Source of the DNA: Erodium maritimum
Taxonomy: Eukaryota > Streptophyta > Magnoliopsida > Geraniales > Geraniaceae
Direction: 5' to 3'
Assembly: GCA_963921825.1 (NCBI GenBank)
Contig: OY997592.1
Coordinates: 33,102,252 to 33,166,251, forward strand
DNA: 64,000 bases
This document shows positions 24,286-39,090 of the stretch, in pieces. Numbering within the stretch: position 1 is the stretch's first letter; each line of letters opens with the position of its first letter. A model generated the notes under the pieces. It saw only the letters and a program-made list of their open reading frames with translations, did not search any database and was not told where the DNA came from. The position numbers were made by a program, and so were the translations under genes.

Positions 24286-27069
24286 TGTCACGCCCCCAAT
24301 TCGGTTTTGACCGGACTCGAGACGTGAACTAAAAAAATAAAAATTTAAAACAAATTTAAAGCCAAAACAAGTCTCAATTAATAATATAAAACACTATGAA
24401 CAACGCCACGAATTAACAGCTTGGTAAAATCAACGGTAAAAGAGTTCAAAAAGATAACGATACGTCTCTAGACAATCTAGCCTAGGACCCTCGCAAGCTC
24501 CCAAGCATCGAGCATCCAGCTAGTACACATCCCGCTTAGGACCTGAAAAACAACAAGATGAGGGGTGAGCTTTCGCTCAGTAGGAAAGATAGTTAAGGTT
24601 ATAAGCAAGCGCTCACCACCACGGGTAACCGTCCAATTAGGGCATACTAGTACAGCACACAACTAATTCCCACACGGAACTCGTAACCACAATCCTCAAA
24701 CTCAAGACCACAAACACACTCACAAAGCATACTCAAACGACCAAGCACAACTGCAGACCTACCACTTAACAGGTTATCAAGCATAATGTAAACATTAAAA
24801 TCACACACGCGTCCCGTACCACAGTCCCCTACTCCGCCGGCTGTCAACAGCCCGACTCTATCATATCACACCGGAACACACAACATCGGCCTAGATATCT
24901 TCCCAGAAAATACGCCGGGAAACAATCACAATACGTCATACCAGAATCTCCATCGGCCTAGACGTCTTCCCGGAACTCCACCGGGGCACGACTCCTAGAG
25001 CCAAACACGACACCAAGTGTCAACACAAACCGTCGGCCTAGATATCCCACATCGGAATACCCCCTCGATGTAGGTATCGTACCGGAACCACTACCCGGGG
25101 GACCGCGCATACGTGGGACCACACCGTCGGCCTAGGTACTACCCTACACCGGCGTACCCCCCTCGGTCGTAGGTACCATACTGGAATACATCTCCTCTTG
25201 GAACAAGCATCAAGATAATAACACGCATCGCAATGCCATAGTTCAACACGGCTTACCAAGTCTATCAACCACCCAACCATATCACAAATAATGATTTACA
25301 TTAGATTACGCATGGCACACATGCCCAAGGATAACTACAACACAATACACCGAGTAATACCAAAACATGCTTCTCAACCTATTACGCCTAAATCACACAT
25401 AATGCATCTCAATCAAGAACAAGACATTTCAACCATCACACAACCTACGGGCTCGACAAGGCCCGCATGCAGTTCTATCAACACAACAATCCCAAACTTA
25501 CGGCTCGACATGGAACGTAAGTTATCCCTCGTTTCACTCGTTCCTCACATCCTAATCATGCAGTTCTAACAGTTCAAATTAAGTAATTACAACCTATAAT
25601 CATACTTGTAACTTTCCACAATCGAACCGGTATCTGCTACGTTCCCTACCTCAAGAAGAACAGATAGCTACGTCTCTTAGCTGCTGACGTCCTGGCTCGC
25701 TACCTCCGGTCTTCTCTACGATCGAACCGGACTCTAAATTAACACGGAAAGCCATAATTAATAACGGTTCCAAAGTTAATTTAAAAGTTACGTACAGTCC
25801 AATTTAACTTCAACAAGATGCCTTTTAAACTTGAACGGGCCAAAAGAGGGATTATACGGCGAATCGGGTCGAGCACCCGAGCCCCGAGCACAGAACCCGA
25901 TGCACATTTCCCGAGGCACGGTTCCCAATACACGTATCCCGAGGCACAAATCCCAATGCACAAGTTCCGAGGCACGGGTTCCCGAGGTGTCCAATTCGGC
26001 GTTCCCGCTTTTAGTCTCGTACTCAAAAAACTGGGCTTTCAATCCCGTCCTAGGTCCAATTTAGCAGTCCGGTGGTTCAACGTCCTAGCGTTCCAGATTC
26101 GTTCAACAGTCCAAATAACAATCCTTTTTATTTAAAACCTGTTTTTGAATCCTTTTTAATTTTAAATCTGTTTTGGTTTTAAATTCTTTTCTTTTAATTT
26201 CTTTAATTTTTGTTTCCAAATCATCCTGATCCAAAAAGTGCTCGGGAAACAAAAAGAAGAAGGAAAGGAGAAAGTGGCTCGGTTTTGCATTCCGACCGAG
26301 TACCGGCGGAGACGCCGCCGGCCGAGGCCTCATGGGGTCGTGATTCTCACAATAGGGAAAAGAAACAACAGAAGGGCAGTGGTTGCAGCCGTGGGAGCGG
26401 CGGAGCACGGCGAGCTCATCTCACTTCGGATCTGGGCGAGACCGGCGAGGGATCGACGACCAACGACGGTCGGAAACACGTGGATCTCTCTCGCTTCAGA
26501 TCCGGACAGGCATGGCGGTTCCCGTCCCAAATTTAGCGGGCGCGCCGGCGAGCTCGTCTCGGCTCTGGACGTGCACGGCAACGACGGGGAGCTCGGGCTA
26601 CGCTCAGGTGAAGAAAAAGTGAAGGAGAAGAAGAAGGAGGGTGAGAGAGATGGCGAGCTCGGGCGTGGAGAGGAGGGAGAGACGACAGCGAGAAGAGCGA
26701 GATAGGGAGTCCGAGGGAGAGAGAGAGAGGAGTCGGTGACGAGAGGGTAAAGGAGGCGATGCGAGAAGAAGGAGAAGGAATTAGGGTTATGAACCCTAAT
26801 TCTGGTTTATATAGCGCGGGCCTGGAAATGTAAACGGGCTTCGGCGAACCGATGGGCTTCACGGCCCAAAGCGAGGTGGTGGTCTGAGTCGGGGCGGGCC
26901 TGGCTTGGGCCTGGTCTGCAGGTCGAGTCTGGTCCGCCCGGTCCAGCCCCTTTTTTTTCTTTTCCTTTTTCTTTTTCAATTGTTCCCAAATTTCTATATG
27001 TTTTCCAACCACGACGTTACCATCGAACAAATGAAATCTTAAACCTTTTTAACCGGCGCGGTCTTTACA
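24286..27069 (-). repeat. 3' LTR of element C (left copy)
   Basis: 2784 bp. It carries the palindrome GAGCTTTCGCTC at 24567-24578, with a CTG (CAG on the minus strand) at 24543-24545. A block of CATCGGCCTAGA/TCTTCCCGGAA repeats lies at about 24880-25200, and a TATA-like TTATATAG at 26808-26815 reads as the LTR promoter on the minus strand. Confidence 0.87.
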
Positions 27070-27086
27070 GTCTACTCCCCTTAAAA

Positions 27087-28141
27087 GAATTTCGTCCTTG
27101 AAATTTAAAACGAACGCGCTCCACTTGACCCTATCTCAGGGACGCTTGTTTAAAACTTCCAGTCCATCAACCCTCAAGCACATGGAAAACACTTAAGCCA
27201 ATTATTCGATACCGGAATCCTCCGTCGGTAGAGACGTCACACCGACATACGCAACTTGGTCGAGATATCCTATACCGGAATCGTCCATCGGTGTAGGCAT
27301 CAAACTGGAGCATTCCTCACATCGCATTTAAAAACAGATCCAACACACCGACACATCTCCTCAACCACTCTCTTCGCTTAAACAAGTATCGCGTGCACAA
27401 CACAATAAAATAAGCCTGCCACGCTTCCGTTGCGCCACTCTGATCTCGTCGTCACTCGGCCATCTCCCCTGGTCGGTCTGACTGCGTATTGGTATTTCTG
27501 CGATCTCCGTCGTTCGGGCACTTGTTGTTGATAAACAATCGAGGAAGGCTTGATACTTCGCGATTAGGTTCTCTTAACTTTCTCAACACGCTTTGAAGAA
27601 AGATAGTCCAGTACGCGAAGGTTAACAAGAAGATGGACGGTCTGTTACTCTGCTTCCTCACTCACGACTGACACTAGCTGAAACCGCCGCACCCCCAGCT
27701 AGCGTGCCAACGTGCACAGCTCTAAATTCCGTCCCAATATTCGTACTTGGCCCAACTAGGGGCGCGAACTAAGAAATAACAGGTTAACGACTTAAACAAA
27801 ATGCAAGTTCAAAAGCTGCACCAATAACTAAAAGTAATAAAACCAAGACGAGTCAAATACAAGTCTCAAATAAAAAAAGAAGGCACGACTCTACAGTCAA
27901 ACAAAAGTAATTTCCGGACTCTCGCTAGTCCCAAGTTCCGCGATGTCCTCTACTCCAAAACGTGCTCGAAATCATGAGCGATCCCATGATCGGAATCCTG
28001 TCTCTCTGCCCGTGAATCGGTGACAGCATACACCGGACCCTGCCACAACGGAGGTCCGCCTCTCGGAGGTGGTGGAAGTGCCACCTGCTGCGCAGCTCTC
28101 TGCCTCGGCGCTGACGCGCTCGCTGCCTGCCACGGAGCTCT
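27087..28141 (-). other. Internal non-coding spacer of element C between gag and polypurine tract
   Basis: About 1 kb that replaces pol. Just after gag the minus strand still reads VYAVTDSR, a stretch that also ends the gag region of the element at 60781-62247. The rest is non-coding, with CGGTGTAGGCATC-like words resembling the LTR minisatellite. No protease, RT or integrase motif. Confidence 0.6.
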
Positions 28142-29392
28142 CTACGTCTGAGCCTGACGCTGCTGGAACTGAGGCGACTGCCCAGTCTGCGACTGCTGGG
28201 GTCGCGGAGCCGACATCTCCCCAACTCGATCAGGACACCTAGCCGCAAAGTGTCCAGGCCGTCCGCACTGGTGGCATAGCGGTGGCCCAACACTCTGTCT
28301 CCCCTCAAGTCTGCCCGCAAGGCGATCTACTGGTCCGCTCCTCGGACACTCTCGAGCTACGTGGCCATACTGTCCACATCGAAAACAAGTCCGCTCGGAT
28401 GGGGCAGGTGCAACGGAGGCCACTGATCCGACCTTCCGTGTCCCTCTCAGCTGAGTCTGAGGCTGGAACGACCCTGAGATCCTCGGTCTCCTCGGGTCAC
28501 GAGACTCCGATGGCCTCACGAAGCCGCTCGGCCTTGGCCTGACCTTTCGAACTCTGGCCGTCTCCTGGAGGTGTTGCTCCACGGACAGCGCCTGATCCAC
28601 CAGGTCCGAATATACCTGGGTCCTCATCACAACAGTCTGGTCAGCAATCCCGGGGTGAAGCCCTTCCTCGAACCGACGACAGCGAAGAACCTCGGTCTGC
28701 ACCATCTCAGGGGTAAAACGGGACAAAGATGTGAACCTCGCCTCGTACTCGGAGTCCGTCATACTCTCCTTTCGCATTTCTAGGAACGGCTGTCGTCGAT
28801 CATCCCAAACCGACTGGGGAAAATACTGCTCCAAGAAACGATGTCCAAACAGCGAGAAGTCATCCCCCACGCGCGCCTGCTCGCGCTGCCACCAACGGTA
28901 GGCATCACCCTCCAGCTGAAATACCGCAAAGGACACTCTCCTGCGTCCGTCCAGTATACCTGAAGTGTCCAAGTTGCGGGTCATCCGCTTCAACCATCCC
29001 TCGGCTGCCTCGGGGTCTAGCTCCCCGGAAAACACTAGTGTGCCCAGCCTACAGAAGTCTCGCAGCATCTGAGCGGTGTGGCTGTCGACCTGACCGGGTC
29101 TCAAGGTCGCGGCTGTAGGTGCAGCAGATACAGTCTCTGGTGCCGGTGTCGTGGTCTTTCTCTCTGCCTCCCTCCGGGCGAGGGCCTCTGTCAAGCTCTG
29201 GACTGTACGGGTCAACTCCTCCAGAGATGTCGCTTGAGTAGGCTCAGTGACAGGCGGTACCCTAGATGGAAGTCCCGATGATCCAGTATCGGTTCTCTCG
29301 TGCTCCTCAGCAGGTGCACCCTGGGCACTAGACTGCCCTCCGCCCCTAGCTGGCCGGCTCCTGGTGCCTCGAGGTACATAAGTCGGTACCAT
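28142..29392 (-). CDS. gag: Gag polyprotein of element C (looks whole)
   Basis: 416 residues from the ATG at 29392 (MVPTYVPRGTRSRPARGG). An upstream in-frame TTG at 29416 is less likely. After a Pro/Thr-rich N-terminus comes the retrotransposon-gag core at about residues 100-260 (LEELTRTVQSL, FCRLGTLVFSGELDPEAAE, YRWWQREQARVGDDF, EYEARFTSLSRF). Then two CCHC zinc knuckles: CFRCGQYGHVAREC at about 336-349 and CHQCGRPGHFAARC at about 373-386, ending in a Gln-rich tail. The family's Gag forms virus-like particles and binds RNA through the knuckles. It is the only protein in the element. Frame retention without pol suggests selection or recent spread. It is a virus-like relic, not a host gene. 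Confidence 0.88.
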   Translation of the reverse strand: MVPTYVPRGTRSRPARGGGQSSAQGAPAEEHERTDTGSSGLPSRVPPVTEPTQATSLEELTRTVQSLTEALARREAERKTTTPAPETVSAAPTAATLRPGQVDSHTAQMLRDFCRLGTLVFSGELDPEAAEGWLKRMTRNLDTSGILDGRRRVSFAVFQLEGDAYRWWQREQARVGDDFSLFGHRFLEQYFPQSVWDDRRQPFLEMRKESMTDSEYEARFTSLSRFTPEMVQTEVLRCRRFEEGLHPGIADQTVVMRTQVYSDLVDQALSVEQHLQETARVRKVRPRPSGFVRPSESRDPRRPRISGSFQPQTQLRGTRKVGSVASVAPAPSERTCFRCGQYGHVARECPRSGPVDRLAGRLEGRQSVGPPLCHQCGRPGHFAARCPDRVGEMSAPRPQQSQTGQSPQFQQRQAQT

Positions 29393-29723
29393 GTCGTATG
29401 TCCTCTGCACGGACAACGCACATGTTCAATTTCTTAACTTCGAAAAAGACGCGCTTAAATAACTAGCATGCACACACGGTTCAAACAGTCACACTCGTAC
29501 TAAGAATATACTAGTATAGTATAGTCACACAATAACACCTAATCAGAGAAGTCCACACAGTAGTGCGTCACACAAGTCAATCAAACAGTCATGGAGTTTA
29601 CACACAAGTCACATAGTTCACAAAATTATATTACACGAACAGCTCACATTAGGCGAACATCAATAAGAATTAAATTCTTAGCACGATCATTTTCCACTAT
29701 AACATTCATGTCGATATCGTGTC

Positions 29724-29763
29724 GTTACAACCTGATTCAGGCGTCCCCGAACTACGTTGTAAC
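29724..29763 (-). other. Conserved pre-gag hairpin (element C copy)
   Basis: On the minus strand: GTTACAAC, AGTTC, loop GGGGACGCCT, GAATC, GTTGTAAC. The outer 8-bp stem and the loop match the element A copy exactly. In the inner stem a G-U pair of element A is a U-A pair here. Confidence 0.7.
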
Positions 29764-30107
29764 CACTTGACATCCCCCCATTCACGTCCGGCTACAGTGG
29801 CCCCTATAGCCAAACCGTGATGGTACATACACTTCAGTTTCTGCAGAAAATCAGGCATGACCCGTTCGTAAATTGCATCAACCATCCGCTTATGCGGGAC
29901 AATCAAAACACAACCTGCATAGCATAAATATAAATCAAAGCACTCAGCAAGTCCATCAACTACCAAACCGAGACTCCCTCCGTCTCGTTTATACACTTAT
30001 GAAATCTCCGAATTGCGTAACCGACACACCGAAACTCAACAACCTAACTCTACCCACCTAATTGACGTACGGTCCGAGGTTTGAAAAACAATTTCAAATG
30101 AAACCAG

Positions 30108-30119
30108 GCTCTGATACCA
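30108..30119 (-). other. Primer-binding site of element C
   Basis: GCTCTGATACCA on the plus strand is TGGTATCAGAGC on the minus strand (initiator-Met tRNA), six bases inside the LTR edge at 30126. Confidence 0.9.
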
Positions 30120-30125
30120 AATAAT

Positions 30126-32710
30126 TGTCACGCCCCCAATCCGGTTTTGACCGGACTCGAGACGTGAACTAAAACAATAAAAATTTAAAACGAATTTAAA
30201 CCAAAAGAAGTCTCAATTAATAATTTAAAACACTCTGAACAACCCCACGAATTAACAGTTTGGTAAAAACAACGGTAAAAGAGTTCAAAAAGATAACGAT
30301 ACGTCTCTAGACAATCTAGCTTAGGACCCTTGCAAGCTCCCAAGCATCGAGCATCCAGCTAGTACACATCCCGCTCAGGACCTGAAAACAACAAGATGAG
30401 GGGTGAGCTTTCACTCAGTAGGAAAGGTAGTTAAGGTTATTAGCAAGCGCTCACCACCACGGGTAACCGTCCAATTAGGGCATACTAGTACAACACACAA
30501 CTAATTCCCACACAGAACTCGTAACCGCAATCCTCAAACTCAAGACCACAAACACACTCACAAAGCATACTCAAACGACCAAGCACAACTGTAGGCCTAC
30601 CACTTAACAGGTCATCAAGCATAATGTAAACATTAAAATCACACACGCGTCCCGTACCGCAGTCCCCTACTTCGCCGACTGTCCACAACCCGACTCTATC
30701 ATATTACATCGGAACACACAGCATCGGCCTAGATATCTTCCCAGAAAATATGTCAGGGAACAATCACAATACGTCATACCAGAATCTCCATCGACCTAGA
30801 CGTCTTCCCGGAACTCCATCGGGGCACGACTCCTAGAGCCAAACACGACACCAAGTATCAACACAAACCGTCGACTTAGATATCCCACATCGGAATACCC
30901 CATCGATGTAGGTATCGTACCAGAACCATTACCCGGGGGACCGCGCATACGTGGGACCACACCGTCGGCCTAGGTACTACCCTACACCGGCGTACCCCCC
31001 TCGGTCGTAGGTACCATACCGGAATACAACTCCTCTTGGAACAAGCATCAAAATAATAAGCATCGCAATGCCATAGTTCAACACGGCTTACCAAGCCAAA
31101 CAATCTTACCACAACCAGACACGTCGGTCTATCAACCACCCGACCATATCACAAGCAATGATTCACATCAAAACACGCATGGCACACATGCCCAAGGATA
31201 ACCACAACACAATACACCGAGTAATACCAAAACATGCTTCTCAACCTATTACGCCTAAATCACACATCATGCATCTCAATCAAGAACAAGACATTTCAAC
31301 CATCACACAACCTAAGGGCTCGACAAGGCCCGCATGCAATTCTATCAGCACAACAATCCCAAACGTACGGCTCGACATGGCACGTAATTTATCCCTCATT
31401 TCACTCGTTCCTCACATCCTAATCATGTAGTTCTAACAGTTCAAATAAAGTAATTACAACCTATAAGCAACCTATAAACTTGAACGGGCCAAAAGAGGGA
31501 TTATACGACGAATCGGGTCGAGCACCCGAGCCCCGAGCATAGAACCCGATGCACGTTTCCCGAGGCACAGTTCCCAATGCACGGATCCCGAGGCATAATT
31601 CCCAATGCATGAGTTCTGAGGCGCGGTTCCCGAGGTGTCCAATTCGGCGTTCCCGCTTTTAGTCCCGTACTAAAAAAACTAGGCTTTCAATCCCGTCCTA
31701 GGTCCGATTTAGCAGTCCGGTGGTTCAACGTCCTAGCGTTCCAGATTCGTTCAACAGTCCAAATAACAATCCTTTTTATTTAAAACCTGTTTTTGAATCC
31801 TTTTTAATTTAAATCGGTTTTGGTTTTAAATTCTTTTCTTTTGATTTCTTTAATTTTTGTTTCCAAATCGTCCTAATCCAAACAGTGCTCGGGTAACAAA
31901 AAGAAGAAGGAAAGGGGAAAGTGGATCGGTTTTGCATTCCGACCGAACACCGGCAGAGACGCCGCCGGCTGAGGCCTCACGGGGTCTCGATTCTCACCGT
32001 AGGGAAAAGAAACGACGGAAGGGCGGTGGTTGCAGCCGTGGGAGCGGCGGAGCACGGCGAGCTCGTCTCACTTCGGATCTGGGCGAGATCGGCAAGGGCT
32101 CGACGAATAACGACGACATGAAACACGTCGCTCTCTCTCGCTTCAGATCCGGACAGGCGCGGCGGTTCCCGTCCCAGATCTGGCGAGCGCGCCGGCGAGC
32201 TCGTCTCGGCTCTGGACGCGGCGGGGAGCTCGGGCTACGCTTAGGTGAAGAAGAAGTGAAGGAGAAGAAGAGGGAGAGTGAGAGAGATGGCGAGCTCGGG
32301 CGTGGAGAGGAGGGAGAGGGAGAGACGACGACAAGAAGAGAGAGAGGGAGTCCGAGGGAGAGAGATGGAGGGCTCAGTGACGAGAGGGTGAAGGAGGCGA
32401 TGCGAGAAGAAGGAAAAGGAATTAGGGTTCTGAACCCTAATTCTGGTTTATATAGCGTGGGCCTGGAAATGTAAACGGGCTTCGGCGAACCGTTGGGCTT
32501 CACGGCCCAAAGCGAGGTGGTGGTCTGAGTCGGGGCGGGCCTGGCTCGGGCTAGGTCTTCAGGTCGGGTCTGGTCCGCCCGGTCCACCCTCTTTTTTTTC
32601 TTTTCCTTTTTCTTTTTCAATTGTTCCCAAATTTCGATCCTTTTTCCAACCACGACGTTACCATCGAACAAATTAAATCTTAAACCTTTTTAACTGGAGT
32701 GGTCTTTACA
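30126..32710 (-). repeat. 5' LTR of element C (right copy)
   Basis: 2585 bp. It ends TCTTTACA at 32710, which is TGTAAAGA, the LTR start on the minus strand. Palindrome GAGCTTTCACTC at 30405-30416. It differs from the left copy by scattered changes and a length difference of about 200 bp. Confidence 0.87.
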
Positions 32711-32715
32711 TATAG

Positions 32716-34192
32716 GGAATGGGGAATGCACAGGTGTTCTGGGTGTGGAGTGGCTACCCACGGTTGAAGGAGTGGTGGAAGGGCAGTATGGGGGCAACAT
32801 GATGATTTAGTCAACGCTTACATTGAACCGGGTAGGCAGCGGTGGGACAAAGATAATAGTGAGGCCTGTTTTGAAGTCAAGATTGTTTCAACGATCATCT
32901 TCATACTGCTACCAGTGTTTCTTATAGACGATGGATGGTACTGGTGGGGTAATTTGGATGGGATATTCAGGGTGAAGGAAGCTTACAGGTTAATCCAGAG
33001 GCAGTAGGGGCGGTGGAGGGAGGAGGATATAGACGTGTTCTGGAGATGGGTATGGGCGGTCGAGGTTGCTCCGAAGGTAAAACACCATGCCTGGAGGATC
33101 CTAACGGGCTCACTCCCCACAAATTGTAATCTTTATTCGAGATTTGTGCTAGTGAGCCCGGATTGTGGTCGGTGTGGAAGGGCGAAAGATGAGAGCCATG
33201 TACTCTTTGAATGTTCATGAATTAATAGGCTATGGGAGAAGATGGGGGTGGTGATCCAAACCGACAAGGTGGAGCCTAGGGATTTTCTGGAACATTATAG
33301 GACTCAGGGATCAGTTGAGTCGGTGGAATTGGCTTTGGTTTTGTGGTGGGAGTGCAATGGGGAAAGTGTTCTCTATTCATAGTAGGTACGATGACCCTAG
33401 CAGACCTTCAAATACTAACATGATCTGATCTCCTTCAACCCGCTTTTCTGCCTATGGCCGAGTAATAAACTATATCTATCACGGTGGAACTCTTTGATCG
33501 CCTCGTCTAAGCTCACCATGAATTGCGTATATAGACCAAAGTTTGTCAATGTGGGAGATGTGGAGATCACATAACTCCCGTGTATGGAGATCGGTTCAGC
33601 TGGGGGTTGAGGAGATATGGAGGGGGGCGGAGGCACTACTGAAAGACGGAAAGGACTCGAGGTTGAGTTAGGATTGAGGGAGGACGGGCGTGGTAGATAG
33701 GCCACGGGTCTGGAGGAAACCTGCTCAAGGTACTGTTAAAATAAATGTGGATGGAACGGTGTTGGGAATGGAGAGAGGAGGAGGTGGGATGATATGCAGA
33801 AATGATGTGGGAAGTGCGATGACTGCTAAATGTGTAGTGTTCCCAGGTATTCAGAACACAAAGCTTATTGAGATGATGTGTATAAACGAGACGCTCTCGT
33901 GGATCTATGAGGCTGGATGGCATGCATGAGTCATTGAATCAGACTGCTTAAGTGCGGTGCAGACTATAAATGGGAGTGAGGTGCTGATATATCCTTTGGG
34001 TATGGTAGTGATGGAATGTCGGGCTAAGTTTAGAGCCCTCCAAAATTTCAAACTTATATTTATCCGTAGAGAAGCAAATAGAGATGCTCATTGTTTAGCT
34101 CATAATGCTAGCGACTGGTGTACGATAGATTGAGCTATTACGGAAATACCTTTAAATCTTCGTGACATCCTGTCTAGTGACTTATTGCATTA
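32716..34192 (+). mobile_element. LINE ORF2, piece 3 of 3 (zf-RVT and RNase H)
   Basis: Resumes the LINE after element C. A zf-RVT-type region at about 32930-33217 shows FWRWVWAVEVAPKVKHHAWR and CGRCGRAKDESHVLFEC. RNase H at about 33700-34130 shows GTVKINVDGTVLGMERGGGG (first Asp of the active site), MMCINETLSWIYEAGWHA, VIESDCLSAVQTIN (Glu and Asp of the site) and FIRREANRDAHCLAH. The frame ends at the TAA at 34190-34192. A few stops interrupt it. A short AT-rich 3' tail (CACAAAAAAAC near 34247) follows. Confidence 0.88.
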
Positions 34193-34271
34193 ATAAAATT
34201 AACCATTCACAGTAAATAAATACCTAAAACATCATACATATTTCACAAAAAAACATAATAACTTTCAAGTA

Positions 34272-35118
34272 AAAAAAAGAGAGAAACCTAATTCTTTCTG
34301 TGCGCAGCCCCTCCCCCCCCCTCCTCCATGGCAGCTCCCTGTCTCCACCATCGAAGCTCTGGCTTCAAAACTCTCCACTACCTCCAAGTGAGGTCCCTTC
34401 TACCCTACTTAGGGTCTGCCGCCGACGTCATCACCGTCCACTACTTCCCACCAGCCGCTCTCTCAGCCCGCGTCCTGCTTCCCGGACGTCTCTCAGCCAC
34501 CGTGACCCTCCTGCCAATCTCCGGGTTACGGGCTCCATGCGCTGTGCCACCTAACGCCGGCATGGGTCCATTCCCTCGATGGATCTGGGATCTGGGAGGA
34601 AGGACGATAAGCCAGGGTCTGTCTCCACGGCACCTGAAGTCGGGACCCTCGATCTCGAACAAACCGCTGCGGGTCGAGTCGATGTTCTCGTCTTCCGCAC
34701 TACTTCAAAAGATCCAGGTGAATCAAGACGAAGAATTGACGATACCAGATCGCTCCAATGGCACGGGGCCTAGAAGACCTGGCATCGCAGATTTGGTAGT
34801 TTGCTCTTTCAATCGTGTGCTAATTTTTTATCCTGTTTAGGTCGAATACTTTATTGGTTATTCACTGTACTAGGTCGAATAACCTTTTGGCTCAATAAGT
34901 TTAGGACTTTGATTTGTTATTTCCTTGTAACGTTGGATATATGAACTCTTGAGTTCGGATCTGCGAGTCAAAGCAGACTATGTGTATGGAACGATGTGCG
35001 CCCGACGAGCTATGGCCGGTTGGGACAAAAAGCTGGTATCCGAGACTGTTATGTTCCTACTTGTAATCATGATATGAAATCGTAATACAACTACCTCTTT
35101 CCCGTTTAAAAAAAAGAC
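34272..35118 (+). mobile_element. Non-LTR retroposon with poly(A) tail (G1)
   Basis: Flanked by a 10-bp direct repeat CTTTCAAGTA at 34262-34271 and 35119-35128, ending in GTTTAAAAAAAA. A CT-rich leader is followed by a 170-residue frame (34328-34840, MAAPCLHHRSSGFKTLHYLQ) with no recognised domain. It looks like a 5'-truncated or internally deleted LINE or a retroposed transcript. The last 200 bp (CTCTTGAGTTCGGATCTGCG...GTAATACAA..CCCGTTTAAAA) also form the 3' end of the retroposon at 39482-42015, so the two belong to one family. Confidence 0.75.
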
Positions 35119-35233
35119 CTTTCAAGTAGAAATAAAAAGAGATGTATTTTCGGACATGATTACCAATTTTTGGCGGTTAAATTTAATACTCAACCGCTGA
35201 GACGAGTACTTGACAGATTTATATCGGTACCAG

Positions 35234-35791
35234 TAGGGGTGAGCATCGGCCGGTACCCGCCCAAAATCCCAAACCCGTTACCCATACCGTTTTTCCCGGT
35301 TACATAAAACCCGTACCCATACCCATCACCGGTCGCTAAAGGGAAGGCCGATAACCGCCCGTCCTCACTACCGGCCGGAGACGGTTATAACCAACCAACC
35401 CAGGCCCAATGAACTTCTTATTGGGCCTACTGAAATGAACATTCAAACATTCAACTTAATTCCTACAATTCAAACTTAATTTCACACAATTTAACTTAAC
35501 TCCATAACCCTGCCTACTATAAAACTAATTTTTGTTTAAATACTTCAAACATTCAAACAAAACACAACAATTACTACAACTAATACCTCATAATCATATA
35601 AAACACCGTACCGGTCGGTTCGGGTAGGACCGGTTTTTTGGTGTGAAAACCGGTCAAACCCGTTGACCAGGCCGGTTCACCTATTTCCAACCCATACCCG
35701 CCCGTGGTTAGGTCGGTTTCGGGTTTTCCGGTGACGGGGACGGCCGGAGATGGTCGGTTTACGGTGATAAGCGGATTTTTGCTCAGCCCTA
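35234..35791. mobile_element. hAT-type MITE in the alpha-tubulin promoter region
   Basis: Perfect 8-bp duplication GGTACCAG at 35226-35233 and 35792-35799. Inverted ends are TAGGGGTGAGCA and TTGCTCAGCCCTA. The 558-bp interior is rich in CCGGT/ACCGG words and has no transposase. Its right end is about 75 bp upstream of the tubulin TATA box. Confidence 0.88.
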
Positions 35792-35865
35792 GGTACCAGC
35801 CTAGTGTAGTAACCATGGTCAACTAACCACAGTTAAAATGACTCAATCAATGATTGCTCTTGCGC

Positions 35866-35872
35866 TATAAAA
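35866..35872 (+). promoter_or_regulatory. TATA box of the alpha-tubulin gene
   Basis: TATAAAA, 141 bp before the ATG at 36007. It predicts a leader of roughly 110 nt, pyrimidine-rich near the ATG, as is common in highly expressed plant genes. Confidence 0.7.
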
Positions 35873-35934
35873 CCCCCTCAGAACCAGTCCCAAAGCCTCG
35901 CAGGTGTATTGATCGGAGAAAGACGTCTTAATAA

Positions 35935-39090
<3,156 letters not shown>

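Larger units (their letters stand above)
24286..32710 (-). mobile_element. Ty3/gypsy LTR retrotransposon, Tekay/Del-like, gag-only (element C)
   Basis: Perfect 5-bp duplication TATAG at 24281-24285 and 32711-32715. On the minus strand the LTRs run TGTAAAGACC...GGCGTGACA. The primer-binding site TGGTATCAGAGC reads from 30119 to 30108, gag lies at 28142-29392, and the polypurine tract (TTTTAAGGGGAGTAGAC) is at about 27070-27086. Nothing of pol is present. LTRs, primer site, gag and polypurine tract are all in place, so it looks whole for a gag-only (TR-GAG type) element. By eye the LTRs differ at about 8-9% of sites in the stretches sampled, so it is older than element A, roughly three million years at commonly used rates. 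Confidence 0.9.

Noticed and set aside
31994-32671. 225-residue minus-strand frame in the right LTR of element C
   Set aside because: It lies in the CT-rich leader region of an LTR and is Ser/Pro low-complexity. The matching part of the other LTR does not keep it in the same form.
34328-34840. 170-residue frame called as a host gene
   Set aside because: It lies inside a retroposon with a 10-bp target duplication and poly(A) tail and has no recognised domain.
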